A DNA stretch of 58,464 nt, from NCBI GenBank assembly GCA_900893395.1, contig CAAHFI011942367.1, positions 1-58,464 of the forward strand, in the 5' to 3' direction. The notes beneath the pieces are model-generated. The model did no database searches and had not been told where the DNA came from. It worked only from the letters and a program-made list of their open reading frames with translations. Both the position numbers and the translations under genes were made by a program. This document shows positions 1 to 11,800 of the stretch, piece after piece (the stretch's first letter is position 1; each line of letters begins with the position of its first letter). The stretch is from Euglena gracilis (Eukaryota; Euglenozoa; Euglenophyceae; Euglenales; Euglenaceae).

Positions 1-1381
1 GTCCCTTTGTGTCCGTTTGTGTCCGTTTGTGTCTGTTTGTGTCCGTTTGTGTCCGTTTGTGTCCGTTTGTGTCCGTTTTGTGTCCGTTTGTGTCCGTTTG
101 TGTCGTTTGTGTCGTTTGTGGTCCGTTTGTGTCCGTTTTGTGTCCGTTTGTGTCCGTTTGTGTCGTTTGTGTCCGTTTGTGTCCGTTTGTGTCCGTTTGT
201 GTCCGTTTGTGTCCGTTTGTTGTCCGTTTGTGTCCGTTTGATGTCGCGTTGTGTCCGTTATGTCCGTTTGTGTCCGTTTGTGTCCGTTTGTGTCCGTTTG
301 TGTCCGTTTGTGTCCGTTTGTGTCCGTTTGTGTCCGTTTGTGTCCGTTTGTGTCCGTTTGTGTCCGTTTGTGTCCGATTTGTGTCCGTTTTGTGTCCGTT
401 TGTGTCCGTTTGTGTCCGTTTGTGTCGTCGTTTGTGTCCGTTTGTGTCCGTTTGTGTCCGTTTGTGTGGCCGTTTGTGTCCGTTTGTCCGTTGTGTCCGT
501 TTGTGTCCGTTTGTGTCCGTTTTGTGTCCTGTTTGTGTCCGTTTGTGTCCGTTTTGTGTCCGTTTGTCCGTTTGTGTCCGTTTGTGTCGTTTGTGTCCGT
601 TTGTGTCCGTTTGTGTCCGTTTGCGACGTTTGTGTCCGTTTGTGTCCGTTTGTGTCCGTTTGTGTCGTTTGTGTCCGTTTTGTCCGTTGTGTCTCGTTTG
701 TGTCCGTTTGTGTCGCGTTTGTGTCGTTTGTGTCCGTTTGTGTCCGTTTGTGTCCGTTTGTGTCGTTTGTTCCGTTTTGTGTCCGTTTTGTCCGTTTTGT
801 GTCGTTTGTGTCCGTTTGTGTCCGTTTGTGTCGCGTTTGTGTCCGTTGTGTCCGTTTGTGTCCGTTTGTGTCCGTTTGGCGTCCGTTTGTGTCCGTTTGT
901 GTCCGTTTGTGTCCGTTTGTGTCCGTTTTGTCCGTTTGTGTCCGTTTGTGTCCGTTGTTCCGTTATGTCCGTTTGTGTCCGTTTGTGTCCGTTTGTGTCC
1001 GTTTGTGTCCGTTTGTGTCCGTTTGTGTCCGTTGTTCCGTTTGTGTCCGTTTGTGTCCGTTTGTGTCCGTTTGTGTCCGTTTGTGTCCGTTTGTGTCCGT
1101 TTGTGTCCGTTTGTGTCCGTTTGTGTCCCGTTTGTTGTCCGTTTGTGTCCGTTTGTGTCCGTTTGTGTCCGTTTTGTGTCCGTTTGTGTCCGTTTGTCCG
1201 TTTGTGTCCGTTTGTGTCCGTTTGGTCCGTTTGTGTCCGTTTGTGTCCGTTTGTGTCCGTTTGTGTCCGTTTTGTCCGTTTGTGTCCGTTTGTGTCCGTT
1301 TGTTGTCCGTTTGTGTCCGTTTGTGTCCGTTTGTGTCCGTTGTTTGTGTCCGTTTGTGTCCGTTTGTGTCCGTTTGTGTCG
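1..1381 (+). repeat. Indel-rich left segment of the decamer array
   Basis: The decamer is present throughout, but irregular units occur in most 60-base stretches. The common variants are CC shortened to C, TTT shortened to TT or lengthened to TTTT, and loss of a GT pair. Rare substitutions occur, such as CTG for CCG at 34 and a unit reading GTCCCTTTGT at the very start. Five of the six A bases on the + strand of the window lie here (241, 260, 377, 626, 965). The segment gives way to regular repeat after a lost C at about 1381. Either this is an older, less homogenised part of the array or it is low-coverage consensus at a contig end. No gene is visible. Confidence 0.9.
241..965 (+). other. 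Cluster of the few non-repeat adenines, with the only + strand ATG triplets and stop codon
   Basis: Adenines at 241, 260, 377, 626 and 965 interrupt an otherwise A-free strand. They create the only + strand ATG triplets I can find (241-243, 260-262, 965-967) and the only + strand stop codon (TGA at 239-241). On the - strand they create TAA at 258-260 and 963-965. None has an upstream promoter or any coding context. They are best read as point changes or read errors in degenerate units. They are useful as unique landmarks for read placement. Confidence 0.85.
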
Positions 1382-2800
1382 TTTGTGTCCGTTTGTGTCC
1401 GTTTGTGTCCGTTTGTGTCCGTTTGTGTCCGTTTGTGTCCGTTTGTGTCCGTTTGTGTCCGTTTGTGTCCGTTTGTGTCCGTTTGTGTCCGTTTGTGTCC
1501 GTTTGTGTCCGTTTGTGTCCGTTTGTGTCCGTTTGTGTCCGTTTGTGTCCGTTTGTGTCCGTTTGTGTCCGTTTGTGTCCGTTTGTGTCCGTTTGGTCCG
1601 TTTGTGTCCGTTTGTGTCCGTTTGTGTCCGTTTGTGTCCGTTTGTGTCCGTTTGTGTCCGTTTGTGTCCGTTTGTGTCCGTTTGTGTCCGTTTGTGTCCG
1701 TTTGTGTCCGTTTGTGTCCGTTTGTGTCCGTTTGTGTCCGTTTGTGTTGTGTCCGTTTGTGTCCGTTTGTGTCCGTTTGTGTCCGTTTGTGTCCGTTTGT
1801 GTCCGTTTGTGTCCGTTTGTGTCCGTTTGTGTCCGTTTGTGTCCGTTTGTGTCCGTTTGTGTCCGTTTGTGTCCGTTTGTGTCCGTTTGTGTCCGTTTGT
1901 GTCCGTTTGTGTCCGTTTGTGTCCGTTTGTGTCGTTTGTGTCCGTTTGTGTCCGTTTGTGTCCGTTTGTTGTCCGTTTTGTTCCGTTTGTGTCCGTTTGT
2001 GTCCGTTTGTGTCCGTTTGTGTCCGTTTGTGTCCGTTTGTGTCCGTTTGTGTCCGTTTGTGTCCGTTTGTGTCCGTTTGTGTCCGTTTGTGTCCGTTTGT
2101 GTCCGTTTGTGTCGTTTGTGTCCGTTTGTGTCCGTTTGTGTCCGTTTGTGTCCGTTTGTGTCCGTTTGTGTCCGTTTGTGTCCGTTTGTGTCCGTTTGTG
2201 TCCGTTTGTGTCCGTTTGTGTCCGTTTGTGTCCGTTTGTGTCCGTTTGTGTCCGTTTGTGTCCGTTTGTGTCCGTTTGTGTCCGTTTGTGTCCGTTTGTG
2301 TCCGTTTGTGTCCGTTTGTGTCCGTTTGTGTCCGTTTGTGTCCGTTTGTGTCCGTTTGTGTCCGTTTGTCCGTTTGTGTCCGTTTGTGTCCGTTTGTGTC
2401 CGTTTGTGTCCGTTTGTGTCCGTTTGTGTCCGTTTGTGTCCGTTTGTGTCCGTTTGTGTCCGTTTGTGTCCGTTTGTGTCCGTTTGTGTCCGTTTGTGTC
2501 CGTTTGTGTCCGTTTGTGTCCGTTGTGTCCGTTTGTGTCCGTTTGTGTCCGTTTGTGTCCGTTTGTGTCCGTTTGTGTCCGTTTGTGTCCGTTTGTGTCC
2601 GTTTGTGTCCGTTTGTGTCCGTTTGTGTCCGTTTGTGTCCGTTTGTGTCCGTTTGTGTCCGTTTGTGTCCGTTTGTGTCCGTTTGTGTCCGTTTGTGTCC
2701 GTTTGTGTCCGTTTGTGTCCGTTTGTGTCCGTTTGTGTCCGTTTGTGTCCGTTTGTGTCCGTTTGTGTCCGTTTGTGTCCGTTTGTGTCCGTTTGTGTCG
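1382..2800 (+). repeat. Transitional segment of the decamer array
   Basis: Mostly perfect units with about nine irregularities, near 1595, 1747, 1934, 1970, 1980, 2113, 2370, 2523 and 2800. They include single C losses, single T losses and one 8-bp unit lacking GT (near 2370). The density of irregularities lies between the left segment and the very clean block that follows, so homogeneity rises from left to right over the first 2.8 kb. Nothing other than repeat is present. Confidence 0.9.
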
Positions 2801-5800
2801 TTTGTGTCCGTTTGTGTCCGTTTGTGTCCGTTTGTGTCCGTTTGTGTCCGTTTGTGTCCGTTTGTGTCCGTTTGTGTCCGTTTGTGTCCGTTTGTGTCCG
2901 TTTGTGTCCGTTTGTGTCCGTTTGTGTCCGTTTGTGTCCGTTTGTGTCCGTTTGTGTCCGTTTGTGTCCGTTTGTGTCCGTTTGTGTCCGTTTGTGTCCG
3001 TTTGTGTCCGTTTGTGTCCGTTTGTGTCCGTTTGTGTCCGTTTGTGTCCGTTTGTGTCCGTTTGTGTCCGTTTGTGTCCGTTTGTGTCCGTTTGTGTCCG
3101 TTTGTGTCCGTTTGTGTCCGTTTGTGTCCGTTTGTGTCCGTTTGTGTCCGTTTGTGTCCGTTTGTGTCCGTTTGTGTCCGTTTGTGTCCGTTTGTGTCCG
3201 TTTGTGTCCGTTTGTGTCCGTTTGTGTCCGTTTGTGTCCGTTTGTGTCCGTTTGTGTCCGTTTGTGTCCGTTTGTGTCCGTTTGTGTCCGTTTGTGTCCG
3301 TTTGTGTCCGTTTGTGTCCGTTTGTGTCCGTTTGTGTCCGTTTGTGTCCGTTTGTGTCCGTTTGTGTCCGTTTGTGTCCGTTTGTGTCCGTTTGTGTCCG
3401 TTTGTGTCCGTTTGTGTCCGTTTGTGTCCGTTTGTGTCCGTTTGTGTCCGTTTGTGTCCGTTTGTGTCCGTTTGTGTCCGTTTGTGTCCGTTTGTGTCCG
3501 TTTGTGTCCGTTTGTGTCCGTTTGTGTCCGTTTGTGTCCGTTTGTGTCCGTTTGTGTCCGTTTGTGTCCGTTTGTGTCCGTTTGTGTCCGTTTGTGTCCG
3601 TTTGTGTCCGTTTGTGTCCGTTTGTGTCCGTTTGTGTCCGTTTGTGTCCGTTTGTGTCCGTTTGTGTCCGTTTGTGTCCGTTTGTGTCCGTTTGTGTCCG
3701 TTTGTGTCCGTTTGTGTCCGTTTGTGTCCGTTTGTGTCCGTTTGTGTCCGTTTGTGTCCGTTTGTGTCCGTTTGTGTCCGTTTGTGTCCGTTTGTGTCCG
3801 TTTGTGTCCGTTTGTGTCCGTTTGTGTCCGTTTGTGTCCGTTTGTGTCCGTTTGTGTCCGTTTGTGTCCGTTTGTGTCCGTTTGTGTCCGTTTGTGTCCG
3901 TTTGTGTCCGTTTGTGTCCGTTTGTGTCCGTTTGTGTCCGTTTGTGTCGTTTGTGTCCGTTTGTGTCCGTTTGTGTCCGTTTGTGTCCGTTTGTGTCCGT
4001 TTGTGTCCGTTTGTGTCCGTTTGTGTCCGTTTGTGTCCGTTTGTGTCCGTTTGTGTCCGTTTGTGTCCGTTTGTGTCCGTTTGTGTCCGTTTGTGTCCGT
4101 TTGTGTCCGTTTGTGTCCGTTTGTGTCCGTTTGTGTCCGTTTGTGTCCGTTTGTGTCCGTTTGTGTCCGTTTGTGTCCGTTTGTGTCCGTTTGTGTCCGT
4201 TTGTGTCCGTTTGTGTCCGTTTGTGTCCGTTTGTGTCCGTTTGTGTCCGTTTGTGTCCGTTTGTGTCCGTTTGTGTCCGTTTGTGTCCGTTTGTGTCCGT
4301 TTGTGTCCGTTTGTGTCCGTTTGTGTCCGTTTGTGTCCGTTTGTGTCCGTTTGTGTCCGTTTGTGTCCGTTTGTGTCCGTTTGTGTCCGTTTGTGTCCGT
4401 TTGTGTCCGTTTGTGTCCGTTTGTGTCCGTTTGTGTCCGTTTGTGTCCGTTTGTGTCCGTTTGTGTCCGTTTGTGTCCGTTTGTGTCCGTTTGTGTCCGT
4501 TTGTGTCCGTTTGTGTCCGTTTGTGTCCGTTTGTGTCCGTTTGTGTCCGTTTGTGTCCGTTTGTGTCCGTTTGTGTCCGTTTGTGTCCGTTTGTGTCCGT
4601 TTGTGTCCGTTTGTGTCCGTTTGTGTCCGTTTGTGTCCGTTTGTGTCCGTTTGTGTCCGTTTGTGTCCGTTTGTGTCCGTTTGTGTCCGTTTGTGTCCGT
4701 TTGTGTCCGTTTGTGTCCGTTTGTGTCCGTTTGTGTCCGTTTGTCCGTTTGTGTCCGTTTGTGTCCGTTTGTGTCCGTTTGTGTCCGTTTGTGTCCGTTT
4801 GTGTCCGTTTGTGTCCGTTTGTGTCCGTTTGTGTCCGTTTGTGTCCGTTTGTGTCCGTTTGTGTCCGTTTGTGTCCGTTTGTGTCCGTTTGTGTCCGTTT
4901 GTGTCCGTTTGTGTCCGTTTGTGTCCGTTTGTGTCCGTTTGTGTCCGTTTGTGTCCGTTTGTGTCCGTTTGTGTCCGTTTGTGTCCGTTTGTGTCCGTTT
5001 GTGTCCGTTTGTGTCCGTTTGTGTCCGTTTGTGTCCGTTTGTGTCCGTTTGTGTCCGTTTGTGTCCGTTTGTGTCCGTTTGTGTCCGTTTGTGTCCGTTT
5101 GTGTCCGTTTGTGTCCGTTTGTGTCCGTTTGTGTCCGTTTGTGTCCGTTTGTGTCCGTTTGTGTCCGTTTGTGTCCGTTTGTGTCCGTTTGTGTCCGTTT
5201 GTGTCCGTTTGTGTCCGTTTGTGTCCGTTTGTGTCCGTTTGTGTCCGTTTGTGTCCGTTTGTGTCCGTTTGTGTCCGTTTGTGTCCGTTTGTGTCCGTTT
5301 GTGTCCGTTTGTGTCCGTTTGTGTCCGTTTGTGTCCGTTTGTGTCCGTTTGTGTCCGTTTGTGTCCGTTTGTGTCCGTTTGTGTCCGTTTGTGTCCGTTT
5401 GTGTCCGTTTGTGTCCGTTTGTGTCCGTTTGTGTCCGTTTGTGTCCGTTTGTGTCCGTTTGTGTCCGTTTGTGTCCGTTTGTGTCCGTTTGTGTCCGTTT
5501 GTGTCCGTTTGTGTCCGTTTGTGTCCGTTTGTGTCCGTTTGTGTCCGTTTGTGTCCGTTTGTGTCCGTTTGTGTCCGTTTGTGTCCGTTTGTGTCCGTTT
5601 GTGTCCGTTTGTGTCCGTTTGTGTCCGTTTGTGTCCGTTTGTGTCCGTTTGTGTCCGTTTGTGTCCGTTTGTGTCCGTTTGTGTCCGTTTGTGTCCGTTT
5701 GTGTCCGTTTGTGTCCGTTTGTGTCCGTTTGTGTCCGTTTGTGTCCGTTTGTGTCCGTTTGTGTCCGTTTGTGTCCGTTTGTGTCCGTTTGTGTCCGTTT

Positions 5801-8800
5801 GTGTCCGTTTGTGTCCGTTTGTGTCCGTTTGTGTCCGTTTGTGTCCGTTTGTGTCCGTTTGTGTCCGTTTGTGTCCGTTTGTGTCCGTTTGTGTCCGTTT
5901 GTGTCCGTTTGTGTCCGTTTGTGTCCGTTTGTGTCCGTTTGTGTCCGTTTGTGTCCGTTTGTGTCCGTTTGTGTCCGTTTGTGTCCGTTTGTGTCCGTTT
6001 GTGTCCGTTTGTGTCCGTTTGTGTCCGTTTGTGTCCGTTTGTGTCCGTTTGTGTCCGTTTGTGTCCGTTTGTGTCCGTTTGTGTCCGTTTGTGTCCGTTT
6101 GTGTCCGTTTGTGTCCGTTTGTGTCCGTTTGTGTCCGTTTGTGTCCGTTTGTGTCCGTTTGTGTCCGTTTGTGTCCGTTTGTGTCCGTTTGTGTCCGTTT
6201 GTGTCCGTTTGTGTCCGTTTGTGTCCGTTTGTGTCCGTTTGTGTCCGTTTGTGTCCGTTTGTGTCCGTTTGTGTCCGTTTGTGTCCGTTTGTGTCCGTTT
6301 GTGTCCGTTTGTGTCCGTTTGTGTCCGTTTGTGTCCGTTTGTGTCCGTTTGTGTCCGTTTGTGTCCGTTTGTGTCCGTTTGTGTCCGTTTGTGTCCGTTT
6401 GTGTCCGTTTGTGTCCGTTTGTGTCCGTTTGTGTCCGTTTGTGTCCGTTTGTGTCCGTTTGTGTCCGTTTGTGTCCGTTTGTGTCCGTTTGTGTCCGTTT
6501 GTGTCCGTTTGTGTCCGTTTGTGTCCGTTTGTGTCCGTTTGTGTCCGTTTGTGTCCGTTTGTGTCCGTTTGTGTCCGTTTGTGTCCGTTTGTGTCCGTTT
6601 GTGTCCGTTTGTGTCCGTTTGTGTCCGTTTGTGTCCGTTTGTGTCCGTTTGTGTCCGTTTGTGTCCGTTTGTGTCCGTTTGTGTCCGTTTGTGTCCGTTT
6701 GTGTCCGTTTGTGTCCGTTTGTGTCCGTTTGTGTCCGTTTGTGTCCGTTTGTGTCCGTTTGTGTCCGTTTGTGTCCGTTTGTGTCCGTTTGTGTCCGTTT
6801 GTGTCCGTTTGTGTCCGTTTGTGTCCGTTTGTGTCCGTTTGTGTCCGTTTGTGTCCGTTTGTGTCCGTTTGTGTCCGTTTGTGTCCGTTTGTGTCCGTTT
6901 GTGTCCGTTTGTGTCCGTTTGTGTCCGTTTGTGTCCGTTTGTGTCCGTTTGTGTCCGTTTGTGTCCGTTTGTGTCCGTTTGTGTCCGTTTGTGTCCGTTT
7001 GTGTCCGTTTGTGTCCGTTTGTGTCCGTTTGTGTCCGTTTGTGTCCGTTTGTGTCCGTTTGTGTCCGTTTGTGTCCGTTTGTGTCCGTTTGTGTCCGTTT
7101 GTGTCCGTTTGTGTCCGTTTGTGTCCGTTTGTGTCCGTTTGTGTCCGTTTGTGTCCGTTTGTGTCCGTTTGTGTCCGTTTGTGTCCGTTTGTGTCCGTTT
7201 GTGTCCGTTTGTGTCCGTTTGTGTCCGTTTGTGTCCGTTTGTGTCCGTTTGTGTCCGTTTGTGTCCGTTTGTGTCCGTTTGTGTCCGTTTGTGTCCGTTT
7301 GTGTCCGTTTGTGTCCGTTTGTGTCCGTTTGTGTCCGTTTGTGTCCGTTTGTGTCCGTTTGTGTCCGTTTGTGTCCGTTTGTGTCCGTTTGTGTCCGTTT
7401 GTGTCCGTTTGTGTCCGTTTGTGTCCGTTTGTGTCCGTTTGTGTCCGTTTGTGTCCGTTTGTGTCCGTTTGTGTCCGTTTGTGTCCGTTTGTGTCCGTTT
7501 GTGTCCGTTTGTGTCCGTTTGTGTCCGTTTGTGTCCGTTTGTGTCCGTTTGTGTCCGTTTGTGTCCGTTTGTGTCCGTTTGTGTCCGTTTGTGTCCGTTT
7601 GTGTCCGTTTGTGTCCGTTTGTGTCCGTTTGTGTCCGTTTGTGTCCGTTTGTGTCCGTTTGTGTCCGTTTGTGTCCGTTTGTGTCCGTTTGTGTCCGTTT
7701 GTGTCCGTTTGTGTCCGTTTGTGTCCGTTTGTGTCCGTTTGTGTCCGTTTGTGTCCGTTTGTGTCCGTTTGTGTCCGTTTGTGTCCGTTTGTGTCCGTTT
7801 GTGTCCGTTTGTGTCCGTTTGTGTCCGTTTGTGTCCGTTTGTGTCCGTTTGTGTCCGTTTGTGTCCGTTTGTGTCCGTTTGTGTCCGTTTGTGTCCGTTT
7901 GTGTCCGTTTGTGTCCGTTTGTGTCCGTTTGTGTCCGTTTGTGTCCGTTTGTGTCCGTTTGTGTCCGTTTGTGTCCGTTTGTGTCCGTTTGTGTCCGTTT
8001 GTGTCCGTTTGTGTCCGTTTGTGTCCGTTTGTGTCCGTTTGTGTCCGTTTGTGTCCGTTTGTGTCCGTTTGTGTCCGTTTGTGTCCGTTTGTGTCCGTTT
8101 GTGTCCGTTTGTGTCCGTTTGTGTCCGTTTGTGTCCGTTTGTGTCCGTTTGTGTCCGTTTGTGTCCGTTTGTGTCCGTTTGTGTCCGTTTGTGTCCGTTT
8201 GTGTCCGTTTGTGTCCGTTTGTGTCCGTTTGTGTCCGTTTGTGTCCGTTTGTGTCCGTTTGTGTCCGTTTGTGTCCGTTTGTGTCCGTTTGTGTCCGTTT
8301 GTGTCCGTTTGTGTCCGTTTGTGTCCGTTTGTGTCCGTTTGTGTCCGTTTGTGTCCGTTTGTGTCCGTTTGTGTCCGTTTGTGTCCGTTTGTGTCCGTTT
8401 GTGTCCGTTTGTGTCCGTTTGTGTCCGTTTGTGTCCGTTTGTGTCCGTTTGTGTCCGTTTGTGTCCGTTTGTGTCCGTTTGTGTCCGTTTGTGTCCGTTT
8501 GTGTCCGTTTGTGTCCGTTTGTGTCCGTTTGTGTCCGTTTGTGTCCGTTTGTGTCCGTTTGTGTCCGTTTGTGTCCGTTTGTGTCCGTTTGTGTCCGTTT
8601 GTGTCCGTTTGTGTCCGTTTGTGTCCGTTTGTGTCCGTTTGTGTCCGTTTGTGTCCGTTTGTGTCCGTTTGTGTCCGTTTGTGTCCGTTTGTGTCCGTTT
8701 GTGTCCGTTTGTGTCCGTTTGTGTCCGTTTGTGTCCGTTTGTGTCCGTTTGTGTCCGTTTGTGTCCGTTTGTGTCCGTTTGTGTCCGTTTGTGTCCGTTT

Positions 8801-11800
8801 GTGTCCGTTTGTGTCCGTTTGTGTCCGTTTGTGTCCGTTTGTGTCCGTTTGTGTCCGTTTGTGTCCGTTTGTGTCCGTTTGTGTCCGTTTGTGTCCGTTT
8901 GTGTCCGTTTGTGTCCGTTTGTGTCCGTTTGTGTCCGTTTGTGTCCGTTTGTGTCCGTTTGTGTCCGTTTGTGTCCGTTTGTGTCCGTTTGTGTCCGTTT
9001 GTGTCCGTTTGTGTCCGTTTGTGTCCGTTTGTGTCCGTTTGTGTCCGTTTGTGTCCGTTTGTGTCCGTTTGTGTCCGTTTGTGTCCGTTTGTGTCCGTTT
9101 GTGTCCGTTTGTGTCCGTTTGTGTCCGTTTGTGTCCGTTTGTGTCCGTTTGTGTCCGTTTGTGTCCGTTTGTGTCCGTTTGTGTCCGTTTGTGTCCGTTT
9201 GTGTCCGTTTGTGTCCGTTTGTGTCCGTTTGTGTCCGTTTGTGTCCGTTTGTGTCCGTTTGTGTCCGTTTGTGTCCGTTTGTGTCCGTTTGTGTCCGTTT
9301 GTGTCCGTTTGTGTCCGTTTGTGTCCGTTTGTGTCCGTTTGTGTCCGTTTGTGTCCGTTTGTGTCCGTTTGTGTCCGTTTGTGTCCGTTTGTGTCCGTTT
9401 GTGTCCGTTTGTGTCCGTTTGTGTCCGTTTGTGTCCGTTTGTGTCCGTTTGTGTCCGTTTGTGTCCGTTTGTGTCCGTTTGTGTCCGTTTGTGTCCGTTT
9501 GTGTCCGTTTGTGTCCGTTTGTGTCCGTTTGTGTCCGTTTGTGTCCGTTTGTGTCCGTTTGTGTCCGTTTGTGTCCGTTTGTGTCCGTTTGTGTCCGTTT
9601 GTGTCCGTTTGTGTCCGTTTGTGTCCGTTTGTGTCCGTTTGTGTCCGTTTGTGTCCGTTTGTGTCCGTTTGTGTCCGTTTGTGTCCGTTTGTGTCCGTTT
9701 GTGTCCGTTTGTGTCCGTTTGTGTCCGTTTGTGTCCGTTTGTGTCCGTTTGTGTCCGTTTGTGTCCGTTTGTGTCCGTTTGTGTCCGTTTGTGTCCGTTT
9801 GTGTCCGTTTGTGTCCGTTTGTGTCCGTTTGTGTCCGTTTGTGTCCGTTTGTGTCCGTTTGTGTCCGTTTGTGTCCGTTTGTGTCCGTTTGTGTCCGTTT
9901 GTGTCCGTTTGTGTCCGTTTGTGTCCGTTTGTGTCCGTTTGTGTCCGTTTGTGTCCGTTTGTGTCCGTTTGTGTCCGTTTGTGTCCGTTTGTGTCCGTTT
10001 GTGTCCGTTTGTGTCCGTTTGTGTCCGTTTGTGTCCGTTTGTGTCCGTTTGTGTCCGTTTGTGTCCGTTTGTGTCCGTTTGTGTCCGTTTGTGTCCGTTT
10101 GTGTCCGTTTGTGTCCGTTTGTGTCCGTTTGTGTCCGTTTGTGTCCGTTTGTGTCCGTTTGTGTCCGTTTGTGTCCGTTTGTGTCCGTTTGTGTCCGTTT
10201 GTGTCCGTTTGTGTCCGTTTGTGTCCGTTTGTGTCCGTTTGTGTCCGTTTGTGTCCGTTTGTGTCCGTTTGTGTCCGTTTGTGTCCGTTTGTGTCCGTTT
10301 GTGTCCGTTTGTGTCCGTTTGTGTCCGTTTGTGTCCGTTTGTGTCCGTTTGTGTCCGTTTGTGTCCGTTTGTGTCCGTTTGTGTCCGTTTGTGTCCGTTT
10401 GTGTCCGTTTGTGTCCGTTTGTGTCCGTTTGTGTCCGTTTGTGTCCGTTTGTGTCCGTTTGTGTCCGTTTGTGTCCGTTTGTGTCCGTTTGTGTCCGTTT
10501 GTGTCCGTTTGTGTCCGTTTGTGTCCGTTTGTGTCCGTTTGTGTCCGTTTGTGTCCGTTTGTGTCCGTTTGTGTCCGTTTGTGTCCGTTTGTGTCCGTTT
10601 GTGTCCGTTTGTGTCCGTTTGTGTCCGTTTGTGTCCGTTTGTGTCCGTTTGTGTCCGTTTGTGTCCGTTTGTGTCCGTTTGTGTCCGTTTGTGTCCGTTT
10701 GTGTCCGTTTGTGTCCGTTTGTGTCCGTTTGTGTCCGTTTGTGTCCGTTTGTCCGTTTGTGTCCGTTTGTGTCCGTTTGTGTCCGTTTGTGTCCGTTTGT
10801 GTCCGTTTGTGTCCGTTTGTGTCCGTTTGTGTCCGTTTGTGTCCGTTTGTGTCCGTTTGTGTCCGTTTGTGTCCGTTTGTGTCCGTTTGTGTCCGTTTGT
10901 GTCCGTTTGTGTCCGTTTGTGTCCGTTTGTGTCCGTTTGTGTCCGTTTGTGTCCGTTTGTGTCCGTTTGTGTCCGTTTGTGTCCGTTTGTGTCCGTTTGT
11001 GTCCGTTTGTGTCCGTTTGTGTCCGTTTGTGTCCGTTTGTGTCCGTTTGTGTCCGTTTGTGTCCGTTTGTGTCCGTTTGTGTCCGTTTGTGTCCGTTTGT
11101 GTCCGTTTGTGTCCGTTTGTGTCCGTTTGTGTCCGTTTGTGTCCGTTTGTGTCCGTTTGTGTCCGTTTGTGTCCGTTTGTGTCCGTTTGTGTCCGTTTGT
11201 GTCCGTTTGTGTCCGTTTGTGTCCGTTTGTGTCCGTTTGTGTCCGTTTGTGTCCGTTTGTGTCCGTTTGTGTCCGTTTGTGTCCGTTTGTGTCCGTTTGT
11301 GTCCGTTTGTGTCCGTTTGTGTCCGTTTGTGTCCGTTTGTGTCCGTTTGTGTCCGTTTGTGTCCGTTTGTGTCCGTTTGTGTCCGTTTGTGTCCGTTTGT
11401 GTCCGTTTGTGTCCGTTTGTGTCCGTTTGTGTCCGTTTGTGTCCGTTTGTGTCCGTTTGTGTCCGTTTGTGTCCGTTTGTGTCCGTTTGTGTCCGTTTGT
11501 GTCCGTTTGTGTCCGTTTGTGTCCGTTTGTGTCCGTTTGTGTCCGTTTGTGTCCGTTTGTGTCCGTTTGTGTCCGTTTGTGTCCGTTTGTGTCCGTTTGT
11601 GTCCGTTTGTGTCCGTTTGTGTCCGTTTGTGTCCGTTTGTGTCCGTTTGTGTCCGTTTGTGTCCGTTTGTGTCCGTTTGTGTCCGTTTGTGTCCGTTTGT
11701 GTCCGTTTGTGTCCGTTTGTGTCCGTTTGTGTCCGTTTGTGTCCGTTTGTGTCCGTTTGTGTCCGTTTGTGTCCGTTTGTGTCCGTTTGTGTCCGTTTGT

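Noticed and set aside
17-241. Open frame of 74 codons starting at TTG and ending at TGA 239-241
   Set aside because: It is pure decamer repeat read in frame, with a non-standard start and no promoter or Kozak context. It is bounded only because the first A of the window happens to create a stop. The peptide is the same cysteine- and valine-rich cycle found in every + frame.
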